64,000 nt of DNA from Candidatus Aminicenantes bacterium UBA2190 (GTDB lineage: Bacteria > Acidobacteriota > Aminicenantia > UBA2199), in contig DCVK01000061.1 in NCBI GenBank assembly GCA_002335385.1, forward strand, positions 1-64,000. The letters are read 5' to 3'. The notes beneath the pieces are model-generated. The model was not told where the DNA came from, did not search any database, and was given only the letters and a program-made list of their open reading frames with translations. Position numbers and translations under genes: made by a program. This document shows positions 33,309 to 41,402 of the stretch, piece after piece (position 1 is the stretch's first letter; each line of letters starts with the position of its first letter).

Positions 33309-34664
33309 ATGGGTGACACGGAGAGATTTTTCCGCTTGAATGTCCTGATCGTGGACGATGAAGCCAATATCCGCAAGACGCTCTCATACTGCCTGGAAGC
33401 CGATGGAAACAGGGTCATCGCCGTGAGCAATCCGGCGGACGCCGTAAAGGAGGCCCGCAGGCGTTCCTTCGATCTGGCGTTCGTCGATCTCAAGCTGGGT
33501 GAAGAGAACGGCATGGATTTGATCCCGATATTGCTCATGGATTCTCCCTGGATCAAGATCGTTGTCATCACCGCGCATGCCTCCATCGAGAGCGCCGTCG
33601 AGGCCATCCAGCGCGGCGCCACCGACTATATCGCCAAACCCTTCACTCCGGATCAGGTCAAGCTCATCACCCGGAGGATCGGCAGGATCAGAGAGCTGGA
33701 AACCGAGATCGCGGTACTCAAGGAGAACATGCAGCGGCTGGGTCCGGAGGATCGGCTTCAGAGTCTGAGTGCCGGCATGCAAAGAGTCATTGAAACCGCG
33801 AAAAAGGCCGCAGCCTCGGAGGCGATCGTCTTGCTTTGCGGTGAAAGCGGCACGGGAAAATCAGTGTTTGCCAGGGCGATCCACCACTGGAGTCCGCGAG
33901 CGGCAAAACCCATGGGCGTTGTGGCTTGTCCAGCGGTTCCTCCCGATCTTCTTGAGAGTGAGTTGTTCGGGCATGCCAAAGGGGCATTTACCGGCGCAAT
34001 TCGGGATAATCCGGGACGCATCGCCGCATGTGAAGGCGGTACGCTTTTCCTGGATGAGATCGGCGATATGGCTCCTGCCGTGCAGGCCAAATTGCTGCGG
34101 TTCATCCAGGACAAGGAATATGAGCGCCTGGGGGAATCGCAGGTACGCAAGGCGGATGTCCGCATCATCGCCGCCACGAATGCCGACCTCAAAAAGCGCG
34201 TAGCCGAGGGTCGATTCCGGGAAGACCTGTTCTATCGGCTGAACGTAATTTGCCTGACGATTCCCCCGCTTCGTGATCGACCGGATGACATTGTGCCACT
34301 GGCCAGGGATTTTCTCAGGCATCTCTGCCAGGCCAACCATAAGGCGATTCTTGGGTTTACCTCCGGAGCCGAGAAATTCTTGTTAAGCCAGGCTTGGCCG
34401 GGAAATGTTCGGGAACTCCGCAACACCATCGAGCGGGTGGTCATCCTGGGCGGCGGCGAATGGATCGATTTGTCCGATTTTCCCGAAAAAACGGTTTCCA
34501 GCTCCGGCACTCCAGCCCTTGGCGACAAGGTGCCGTTGGCCACCATCGAAGAATTGCACATCAAAAGAGTCATTGCCAATACCGCCTCACTCCAGGAAGC
34601 TGCGGATGTTCTGGGTATCGACCAGGCAACGCTCTGGCGCAGGAGAAGGATTTACGGAATTTGA
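33309..34664 (+). CDS. NtrC-family sigma-54 response regulator
   Basis: 451 residues. A receiver domain (residues ~10-125; phospho-Asp in LAFVDLKLG, KPF near 115) is followed by an AAA+ domain (Walker A GESGTGKS, the sigma-54 contact loop GAFTGA intact, Walker B GGTLFLDEIGDM) and a C-terminal Fis-type HTH (LQEAADVLGIDQATLWRRRR). It activates RpoN promoters; the obvious target is the -24/-12 site at 34787. ATG 33309 is used; a GTG at 33303 is alternative. The ribosome site is weak. It lies in the island with lower G+C. Confidence 0.93.
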   Translation: MGDTERFFRLNVLIVDDEANIRKTLSYCLEADGNRVIAVSNPADAVKEARRRSFDLAFVDLKLGEENGMDLIPILLMDSPWIKIVVITAHASIESAVEAIQRGATDYIAKPFTPDQVKLITRRIGRIRELETEIAVLKENMQRLGPEDRLQSLSAGMQRVIETAKKAAASEAIVLLCGESGTGKSVFARAIHHWSPRAAKPMGVVACPAVPPDLLESELFGHAKGAFTGAIRDNPGRIAACEGGTLFLDEIGDMAPAVQAKLLRFIQDKEYERLGESQVRKADVRIIAATNADLKKRVAEGRFREDLFYRLNVICLTIPPLRDRPDDIVPLARDFLRHLCQANHKAILGFTSGAEKFLLSQAWPGNVRELRNTIERVVILGGGEWIDLSDFPEKTVSSSGTPALGDKVPLATIEELHIKRVIANTASLQEAADVLGIDQATLWRRRRIYGI

Positions 34665-34786
34665 TTCCGCGTTTTCTTGCCATCCACCTTGCAATTCGCA
34701 AGACATTTCTTTGTCAGATATTGCAATTTTCAAAGCCCGTCATCCTGGCTGCAAGAATAAGCCAGGGAAAACGTGGTCCTGATATA

Positions 34787-34801
34787 TGGCACGCCTTTTG
34801 C
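34787..34801 (+). promoter_or_regulatory. Sigma-54 (-24/-12) promoter of the kinase-trk operon
   Basis: TGGCACG, four bases, TTGC, with GG (34788-34789) and GC (34800-34801) 12 bases apart. It sits 123 bases after the activator gene and 45 before the kinase ATG. Confidence 0.85.
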
Positions 34802-34845
34802 CTGTACTAAGGTGACAACGGTTGCCATTTGGAGGAATGCATCCA

Positions 34846-36678
34846 ATGACGTTAAAGAAAAAGATTCTCATCGGGTATGGCGTCGCGTTCGCCCTCATGG
34901 TGCTCGTGGTGGCTTGGGCGATAACGAACCTGGTGTCGCTGGGCAGGGCGACCGACGCCATCCTCAGCGATAACTACCGCAGCATCCTCGCCGCCGAGAA
35001 CATGGTGGATGCCTTGGAGCGGCAGGACAGCGGGACGCTGCTCCTGTTCCTGGGCGAAAACGAAAAGGGGATCGCGCAGTTTCGGGAAAACGAAGCCGTC
35101 TTCCTGGAATGGCTGGCCAGGGCGAAAGACAACATCACGATTCAGGGAGAGGCGGGACTTGTCCAATCCATCGAGACGAATTACTCGGCTTATCGAAAGC
35201 AATTCTCCGCGCTGACCGACTTCAGTGAAACGAACAAAGCGGCCTTGGTGCCCACCCATTATCAGGACAAAGTCTACCCCCCCTTCATCCAGGTTCGTGA
35301 GGCGTGTGTCGGCCTGCGCAACCTCAACGAGGAGACCATGTACGCCGCCAGCCTCGGGGCCGGCGCCGTGGCCAGGCGCGCGATCTGGTCAACGGCTCTC
35401 GTGGCCGCGTCGGCACTGATCGTGGCCTTGATGTTCAGCTTGTTTCTCGCCGAGCGGATTGCCCAACCGATCCGCCGCTTCATGGAGGCGTCGCGGAGAA
35501 TCTCCTCGGGCGACTATTCCGTCCAGGTGCCCGTTAAAACCGACGACGAGCTTGGGCATCTGGCCAGAGAGTTCAATCAGATGTCCCTTCAGCTTGGCCG
35601 CTACCACGAAATGAACTTCGACCAAATCATTGCTGAAAAGAACAAGGGCGAGGCGATTCTCTCGAGCATCGAGGATGGCTTGGTGGTTTTCGACATCCAG
35701 CTCAAGGTGGCCGGCATCAATCCCGCCGCCCGCCGGATGCTGAAGCTGGAATTCACTGAAAGCTCCTCGTTACGCTGCATGGACATTCTGCCGGATCAGC
35801 AGGTCTGCGATCTGATCCACAAGACAGTCGAGACGGGAGCACAGCCGAACATCCCGGACGAACAACGGATTATCGTTCTCCCGGATAATGAAGGTTCCAG
35901 GCATTACTTTTTTTCGGTTACGGCGATTCGCGGAAGGGACCAAAAACTGTCCGGCATTGTGCTCCTGCTCAGGGACGTGACTCGCCTGAAGGAAGTGGAG
36001 CGACTCAAGAGTGAGTTCATTATGGCCGCGTCTCATGAGCTGCGCACGCCACTGACCAGCCTGAGCATGAGCGTGGACCTGCTCATGGAACATGCAACCG
36101 GCAATCTGGCTGAAAGGGATCGGGATCTCCTGCAAGCAGCTCACGAGGAAGTCCACCGCATGAAGGAGCTCGTGAATGACTTGCTTGACCTCTCAAAAAT
36201 CGAGGCGGGCCGGATCGAACTTGAGTTCGAAAATGTTCCGGTTGCAACCTTGTTCGGGCACGTCGAAGCGGTTTTCAAAAGCCAGACAGACATGAAACAG
36301 GTTTCGCTTGAATCGGCGCTCACCCATGATTCGCTCAAGGTCCGCGCCGATACCAACAAGATCACATGGGTATTGTCCAATCTGATTTCCAATGCCCTGC
36401 GCTATGTGAGCAGGGGTGGCCAGATAAGTCTGAAGGCTCTTCAGATCGGACATCACGTCCATCTCTCCGTGCGTGATAACGGGCCGGGAATTCCTCTCGA
36501 GTATCAATCCAAGTTATTTCAGAAATTCGTCCAGGTGAGAGGGCAGGAATCAAGTGGAACAGGGCTGGGACTGTCCATTTGCAAGGAGATCGTGCGCGCT
36601 CATGGCGGCACGATCTGGGTGGAATCATCCGCAGGTCAGGGAAGCACATTCACCTTTTCCCTGCCGGTGGCCCAATAG
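34846..36678 (+). CDS. Membrane sensor histidine kinase (HAMP-PAS-HisKA-HATPase)
   Basis: 610 residues. ATG 34846 lies ten bases after GGAGG; the ATG at 34837 is too close to it. The first membrane helix (about 8-27) and a second (about 185-207) enclose a helical extracytoplasmic sensor. Then come HAMP (RFMEASRRISSGDYSVQV), a PAS domain (SSIEDGLVVFDIQLKVAGIN), HisKA with the phospho-His in AASHELRTPLTSLSM, and HATPase motifs DNGPGIP and GTGLGLSICKEIV. It senses an external or membrane signal, perhaps osmotic stress or K+ limitation given the trk genes, and should phosphorylate the next regulator or the NtrC-like one. Confidence 0.93.
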   Translation: MTLKKKILIGYGVAFALMVLVVAWAITNLVSLGRATDAILSDNYRSILAAENMVDALERQDSGTLLLFLGENEKGIAQFRENEAVFLEWLARAKDNITIQGEAGLVQSIETNYSAYRKQFSALTDFSETNKAALVPTHYQDKVYPPFIQVREACVGLRNLNEETMYAASLGAGAVARRAIWSTALVAASALIVALMFSLFLAERIAQPIRRFMEASRRISSGDYSVQVPVKTDDELGHLAREFNQMSLQLGRYHEMNFDQIIAEKNKGEAILSSIEDGLVVFDIQLKVAGINPAARRMLKLEFTESSSLRCMDILPDQQVCDLIHKTVETGAQPNIPDEQRIIVLPDNEGSRHYFFSVTAIRGRDQKLSGIVLLLRDVTRLKEVERLKSEFIMAASHELRTPLTSLSMSVDLLMEHATGNLAERDRDLLQAAHEEVHRMKELVNDLLDLSKIEAGRIELEFENVPVATLFGHVEAVFKSQTDMKQVSLESALTHDSLKVRADTNKITWVLSNLISNALRYVSRGGQISLKALQIGHHVHLSVRDNGPGIPLEYQSKLFQKFVQVRGQESSGTGLGLSICKEIVRAHGGTIWVESSAGQGSTFTFSLPVAQ

Positions 36679-36687
36679 GAGGAACAC

Positions 36688-37413
36688 ATGGAAAAGGATT
36701 CCATCCTGGTCGTTGACGATGAGAAGAACATCCGTCTGACCATGTCGCAGTCATTGGAACCACTGGAGATTCCAGTCCAGACTGCCGTGAATGGCGAGGA
36801 GGCACTTCAGAAACTTCGCAAGACTTCATACAGTCTGGTTTTCCTGGATTTAAAAATGCCTGGAATAGACGGGATGGAGGTCCTTCGGCAAATCAAGGAC
36901 AGCTGGCCCAAAGTCCGGGTAATCATCATCACTGCCCACGGGACGATTGAATCCGCCGTGGAGGCCATGAAATACGGCGCGGTAGATTTCATTCAGAAGC
37001 CTTTCAGTCCCGTTGAGATTCGGGAGTTGGCCACTCGGGTGCTGCGGCGCGAGGCGCTGCTGGAGAAGGACGCGTTCGATTATTTCTCCTTGATCGAACT
37101 CACCAAAAAATACATCTCAGATCGCGGATTCTCGGCTGCCCGGGAAACCGTTCGGAAGGCCATGGCGGCGGACCCGACCCAGCCGGAGGCGTACAACCTT
37201 CTCGGGGCATTGCATGAAATCAAGGGTAATAGGTTGGAGGCCCAAAAATTCTACCGGGCGTCCTTGGATATCGACTCCTCATTCAAACCGGCCCGAGCGA
37301 ACCTGGATCGTATCACGTCCTGGGAAAAAAAAGGCAGGATCGATCTCGGTCCCGACAGGAAAACCGCCGATTTGCCGGACGAAGGCATCAAGGATGGCGC
37401 GGATGAAGAATAA
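36688..37413 (+). CDS. Response regulator with REC and TPR-like output
   Basis: 241 residues. The receiver domain has acidic pocket VVDDEKN, phospho-Asp in VFLDLKMPG, and IQKPF. A helical region follows with one clear TPR-like pair (PEAYNLLGALHEIKGNRLEAQKFYRASLDID) and a charged tail. There is no DNA-binding or enzymatic domain, so it probably acts by protein contact, perhaps on the TrkA subunits or the kinase. It has a strong AGGAGG site nine bases after the kinase stop. Confidence 0.88.
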   Translation: MEKDSILVVDDEKNIRLTMSQSLEPLEIPVQTAVNGEEALQKLRKTSYSLVFLDLKMPGIDGMEVLRQIKDSWPKVRVIIITAHGTIESAVEAMKYGAVDFIQKPFSPVEIRELATRVLRREALLEKDAFDYFSLIELTKKYISDRGFSAARETVRKAMAADPTQPEAYNLLGALHEIKGNRLEAQKFYRASLDIDSSFKPARANLDRITSWEKKGRIDLGPDRKTADLPDEGIKDGADEE

Positions 37414-37843
37414 CCGCTACATCGTGATCGTGGGCTGCGGCAGGCTGGGATCGCATCTGGCCAACCATCTCAGTCGTAGCGGCAATTCGGTGGTGGTGAT
37501 TGATAAGAACGAGCCCACTTTCAAAGACCTGTCGCCAGATTTCAGCGGTTTTCGAGTTCACGGGGATGCCACGCAGATGGCCGTTCTGAAAGAGGCCAAG
37601 GTCAACCAAGCGGATATTCTGATCGCCACCACCCACGAGGACAACGTCAATTTGATGGTGGCTCAAGTGGCGCAGGGTATTTTCAGGGTTCCCCATGTGC
37701 TGGCCAGGGTTTTCGATCCCAAAAGAATGGAGGTTTATGCGCAACTGGGCATCGACACCATATGCCCGACATCTGTGGCCGCGGAGATGTTTCTTCAAGC
37801 CGTTGCCAATGGCGCGGCCGGACGCAGGGGAGCCAATCCATGA
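37403..37843 (+). CDS. TrkA-N (RCK_N) potassium-uptake subunit
   Basis: 146 residues. A single NAD-binding Rossmann domain: IVGCGRLGSHLANHLSRSG, acidic end of beta 2 VVVIDKNEP, and GDATQMAVLKEA. It lacks the RCK_C half found in full TrkA. It starts inside the regulator gene (ATG 37394 is an alternative) and overlaps the next gene by ATGA. It would form part of the cytoplasmic gating ring of TrkH together with the following subunit. Confidence 0.9.
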   Translation: MKNNRYIVIVGCGRLGSHLANHLSRSGNSVVVIDKNEPTFKDLSPDFSGFRVHGDATQMAVLKEAKVNQADILIATTHEDNVNLMVAQVAQGIFRVPHVLARVFDPKRMEVYAQLGIDTICPTSVAAEMFLQAVANGAAGRRGANP

Positions 37844-38502
37844 AAGTGCTCATCGTCGGAAGCGGCAAAACGCTATATTTTTTATCCCGGAATTTTTCTG
37901 CGCGCGGATACCAGGTCGTCATCATCAACCGCAACCCGGAAGAATGTATCCAACTGTCCCGCCAACTGACTGCCACGGTGGTTTGCGGCGACGGAAGCGA
38001 TGACGACATTCTCAAGGATGCCGGCGCCATGGGCGCCGATGCCGTGCTCGCCATCACTCCGAACGACCAGGACAATCTGGTCATCTGTCAACTTGCCTCC
38101 CGCAAATTCAGTGTTCCCAGAACCATGGCTCTGGCCAACGATCCAGACAATGCCGAAGTTTTCGAAAAGTTGGGAGTCTCGGGCTTTTCCACAACCCACA
38201 TCGTCGGCAGTCTGATCGAGCAACGGGCCTCCTTGGAACAGATTACCAACTTGTTGCCCGTAGGAGAAGGCCGGGTGAACGTGACGGAAATCGTGCTTAC
38301 TGGAGACTCCCCGGTCGTAGGGAAGCTCTTGAAGGATATCGACCTGCCTGAAAACGCCTTGGTGGCCGTGGTGATCCGCGACAAAAAGCCGATCATCCCC
38401 CGCGGAGCCACTGTCATGCTGGCAGGCGACCGAGTCGTACTGATTACACTTCCGGAAAATCATGGTCCGGTGCTCAAGGCGTTCACCGGCGAACGGTTAT
38501 AG
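37840..38502 (+). CDS. TrkA (RCK_N plus RCK_C) potassium-uptake subunit
   Basis: 220 residues. The Rossmann domain (VLIVGSGKTLYFLSRNFSARG; VVIINRNPE; VVCGDGSDDDILKDAG) is followed by an RCK_C domain from about residue 135 (VNVTEIVLTGDSPVVGKLLKDIDLP...GATVMLAGDRVVLI). The first Gly-rich loop is GSGKTLY rather than GxGxxG, so nucleotide preference may differ from the upstream subunit. The two unequal subunits suggest a hetero-oligomeric gating ring. Confidence 0.9.
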   Translation: MKVLIVGSGKTLYFLSRNFSARGYQVVIINRNPEECIQLSRQLTATVVCGDGSDDDILKDAGAMGADAVLAITPNDQDNLVICQLASRKFSVPRTMALANDPDNAEVFEKLGVSGFSTTHIVGSLIEQRASLEQITNLLPVGEGRVNVTEIVLTGDSPVVGKLLKDIDLPENALVAVVIRDKKPIIPRGATVMLAGDRVVLITLPENHGPVLKAFTGERL

Positions 38503-38516
38503 GGGGGGACCGGCCC

Positions 38517-39992
38517 TTGCGAGAGAAAGAATATCTCAAACAGCGCTATTCCTCGATCATTTCCGCAGTCGGAATGATTCTGCTTCTGTCCAGCGTTATG
38601 ATGTTGACACCACTTTTAATTCTCATTTCACATCCCGAAGAGGCCATCTACTTGTGGGCCTTCTGTATACCCGCGGCCAGTCTTTTTTTTATGGGATTTT
38701 TCTTGTGGAAGGCATTCCGTTCTCCACTCAGCATCACGCTCACCGTCCAGGAGGGCGGCATCACGATTTTGTTGAGTTGGATTGTCGTCATCCTCTTTTC
38801 CGCATGGCCGTTTGCATCCGCCTTGGATCTGCCGTATTCACAGGCCATATTTGAATCGGTCAGCGGATGGACCACCACCGGACTCACGGTCGTGAACGTG
38901 GCCAGCACCGGCAAAATGGTTCTGATCTGGCGCAGCATCATCCAATTGGCCGGTGGCGCAGGGTTGGCCATCATCATGATGTCGGCCATCGTCGGTCCGG
39001 TTGGCGTCGGCATTGCGAGCGCAGAGGGCCGAAGTGACCAACTCGTGCCGCAAGTGAAACAGTCGGCACGCCTGGTTCTGATCATCTATGCCGGCTACGC
39101 CCTCGCCGGAACCATCGCCTATCGGATAGCGGGGATGTCTCTATTTGACGCGGTCAACCATTCCTTTGCCGCGATTTCCACCGGCGGTTTCTCCACGCGA
39201 GCGGAAAGTATCGGATACTGGGATTCAGCCGCCGTTGAAGCCGTGACCCTGCCGCTTATGCTTCTCGGTAATCTGAGCTTTGTCAGCGCATGGCTGCTGT
39301 GGCACGGCAAGCTGCGCACGGTGGTGCGGAACGGCGAAGTGCGCCTATTGGCCGTGCTCATTCCCTTGTCGGCCGCGGCAGTGTTCCTCCTGACGAGCCA
39401 GGCGCTATATCCCCAGCTCGGAAAATCAATTCGCGTCGCTGTCTTCGAAACAGTGACCGCCATAACCACCACGGGCTTTTCAACAGTGAATTACGGCAGT
39501 TGGAATTCCGCTGGATTATTCCTGTTGATCCTTCTGATGCTGATCGGCGGCGGCACATGTTCCACCGCCGGTGGCATCAAGCAATATCGCGTCTATTTGT
39601 TCTGGAGGACTCTGCGCTGGGACATCCAGCGCGCCATCATGCCGCGCACAGCGATTTTAGAGCGTTCGCTCTGGGAAGGGAACCGACGCGTCTTTTTGGA
39701 CGATGCCCGAATCCGTCAAGTGCTGACTTTCATCCTCATGTATCTCATGACCTATCTGTTCGGCGTGCTGGTTTTATGCGCCTGCGGCTGCCCTCTCGTC
39801 GACTCCCTGTTTGAATTCGCCTCCGCTCTTGGAACCGTTGGGCTTTCCGTTGGCGTCACCAGCGCCGGCATGCCGGATGCCGCTTTGTGGTCGGAAATCA
39901 TTGCTATGTTTCTAGGTCGCCTGGAGTTCATTGTCGTGATTGTCAGTGTCATCAAGATCAGCAGCGATGTGCGAATTCTGAAAAAAGGCTAG
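38517..39992 (+). CDS. trkH: TrkH-type potassium transporter
   Basis: 491 residues from a TTG start behind a GGGGGGG run, 14 bases after trkA. Ten or more membrane helices are arranged as four M1-P-M2 repeats. The selectivity-filter Gly residues are all visible: SGWTTTGLT, AAISTGGFS, AITTTGFST and ASALGTVGLS. It imports K+ across the inner membrane, gated by the TrkA subunits. An ATG start would lose the first helix, so the TTG is supported by structure. Last gene of the sigma-54 operon. Confidence 0.93.
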   Translation: MREKEYLKQRYSSIISAVGMILLLSSVMMLTPLLILISHPEEAIYLWAFCIPAASLFFMGFFLWKAFRSPLSITLTVQEGGITILLSWIVVILFSAWPFASALDLPYSQAIFESVSGWTTTGLTVVNVASTGKMVLIWRSIIQLAGGAGLAIIMMSAIVGPVGVGIASAEGRSDQLVPQVKQSARLVLIIYAGYALAGTIAYRIAGMSLFDAVNHSFAAISTGGFSTRAESIGYWDSAAVEAVTLPLMLLGNLSFVSAWLLWHGKLRTVVRNGEVRLLAVLIPLSAAAVFLLTSQALYPQLGKSIRVAVFETVTAITTTGFSTVNYGSWNSAGLFLLILLMLIGGGTCSTAGGIKQYRVYLFWRTLRWDIQRAIMPRTAILERSLWEGNRRVFLDDARIRQVLTFILMYLMTYLFGVLVLCACGCPLVDSLFEFASALGTVGLSVGVTSAGMPDAALWSEIIAMFLGRLEFIVVIVSVIKISSDVRILKKG

Positions 39993-40010
39993 ACCCCGGA
40001 CGGACTGTAA

Positions 40011-40032
40011 GCCAACAAACCGTTTTGTTGGC
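40011..40032 (+). terminator. Stem-loop after trkH, possible terminator
   Basis: GCCAACAAA-CCGT-TTTGTTGGC is a perfect nine-pair hairpin 19 bases after the trkH stop. It lacks a strong U-run (GTGGTTTCC follows), so it could also be a transcript-stabilising hairpin. Confidence 0.5.
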
Positions 40033-40123
40033 GTGGTTTCCACGAAGGACGCTCCAATGGCGACGTCAATCGTACTGAACCAATCTCTCCCGAGTCACTA
40101 ATAAGTCAGTCACCTGAAAACAT

Positions 40124-40152
40124 TTGGGAATTTCTTCAAAATTTCTTATAAT
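40124..40152 (+). promoter_or_regulatory. Leaderless-type promoter of the rlmI-like gene
   Basis: TTGGGA (40124-40129), 17 bases, TATAAT (40147-40152), six bases, ATG 40159. There is no ribosome site. Confidence 0.7.
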
Positions 40153-40158
40153 ACTCCC

Positions 40159-41346
40159 ATGCCCACCGAGTACATGAAGCTTTTCCTGAAGCCGCACGAG
40201 GAGAAGCGCATCCTCGACGGCGAATTCTGGGCCTACGACAACGAGATCCGCTCCCTGAAGGGGTTCGTACCCGGCGAGATCTGCAGGCTGTACTCGGCCG
40301 AAGGGATGTATGTCGCCAGCGGTTACGTCAATCCCCTCTCCACCATCGCCTTCCGCGTGCTCAGCTACGACCCCGACGACGTGATCGACCGCGAGTTCCT
40401 GCGCCAGCGCATCGAGGCCGCCGACCGCCAGCGCCGGGTTCTCCGCCCCGAAAATGCTTACTACCGCATGGCCTACGGCGAGGCCGACTTCCTGCCCGGC
40501 CTGGTCATCGACCGCTTCGCCGATCACTTCATCGTCCAGATCACCACCGCCGGCATGGAGAATTTCAAGGAGGACGTATTCGCCGTCATCGCCGAGATGT
40601 ACCCCGGCGCCGTCATCATCGAGAAATCGCTGGTGGCGGCGCGCGAGAAGGAAGGGCTGCCGCTCATCAACCGCATGGTCACCCCGGGAGCGGCGCCCGA
40701 GAAGGTGATCGAGGTCAACGGCGTGAAGTTCCGGGTGGATTTCCTCAAGAGCCAGAAGACCGGGTTCTTCCTCGACCAGCGCGACAACTACATGCTGCTG
40801 GAGCCCATTTCCCGGGGCCGGGAGGTGCTGGACGCCTTTTCCTATGCCGGCGCCTGGGGCCTGCATGCCGGCCGCTTCGGCGCCCGCCATGTGGAGTTCA
40901 TCGAGATCTCGGGCGACTACATGGCCCAGGCCCGCGAGAACGCCGCCTTGAACGGCTTCGCCGCCGAGGGTCTCTCCTTCGTCCAGGACGACGCCATCAA
41001 GGTCTTGAAGGAAATGAGCAGGGCCGGGGAGGGTAAGGACATCGTCATCCTCGATCCGCCGGCCTTCGTCAAGTCGCGCGCCAAGCTGAAGGAGGCGCTG
41101 CGCGGCTACAAGGAGATCAACCTGCGGGCGCTGAAAATGCTCCGCCCCGGCGGCTTCCTGGTCAGCTGCTCGTGCTCCCACTTTTTGGGCAGGGACGACT
41201 TCATCGCCGTCATCCAGGATGCCGCGCGCGACGCCGGCCGCCGCGTCAAGCTCATCGAGCTGCGCGGCCAGCCCTACGATCACGCCGTGCTGCTGCCGCT
41301 GTTCCAGTCGGATTACCTGAAATGCGCATTGTTCAATGTGTACTGA
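40159..41346 (+). CDS. rlmI: Class I rRNA methyltransferase, RlmI-like
   Basis: 395 residues. It has an N-terminal PUA-type RNA-binding domain (from LFLKPHEEKRILDGEFWAYDNEI), a central EEHxxF-type region, then a SAM-binding Rossmann fold (VLDAFSYAGAWGLHAGRFGA) with catalytic DPPAFVKS and the Cys-rich SCSCSHFL. This matches 23S rRNA m5C1962 methyltransferases (RlmI/YccW). It begins exactly at the right edge of the potassium island and is preceded by a leaderless promoter. A truncated copy of its 5' end lies at 33160. Confidence 0.92.
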   Translation: MPTEYMKLFLKPHEEKRILDGEFWAYDNEIRSLKGFVPGEICRLYSAEGMYVASGYVNPLSTIAFRVLSYDPDDVIDREFLRQRIEAADRQRRVLRPENAYYRMAYGEADFLPGLVIDRFADHFIVQITTAGMENFKEDVFAVIAEMYPGAVIIEKSLVAAREKEGLPLINRMVTPGAAPEKVIEVNGVKFRVDFLKSQKTGFFLDQRDNYMLLEPISRGREVLDAFSYAGAWGLHAGRFGARHVEFIEISGDYMAQARENAALNGFAAEGLSFVQDDAIKVLKEMSRAGEGKDIVILDPPAFVKSRAKLKEALRGYKEINLRALKMLRPGGFLVSCSCSHFLGRDDFIAVIQDAARDAGRRVKLIELRGQPYDHAVLLPLFQSDYLKCALFNVY

Positions 41347-41402
41347 AATTAAATGGCTGCATGTAGGGCCGGGCTTTCAACCCGCCCGCGATTGAAAAGC
41401 AC

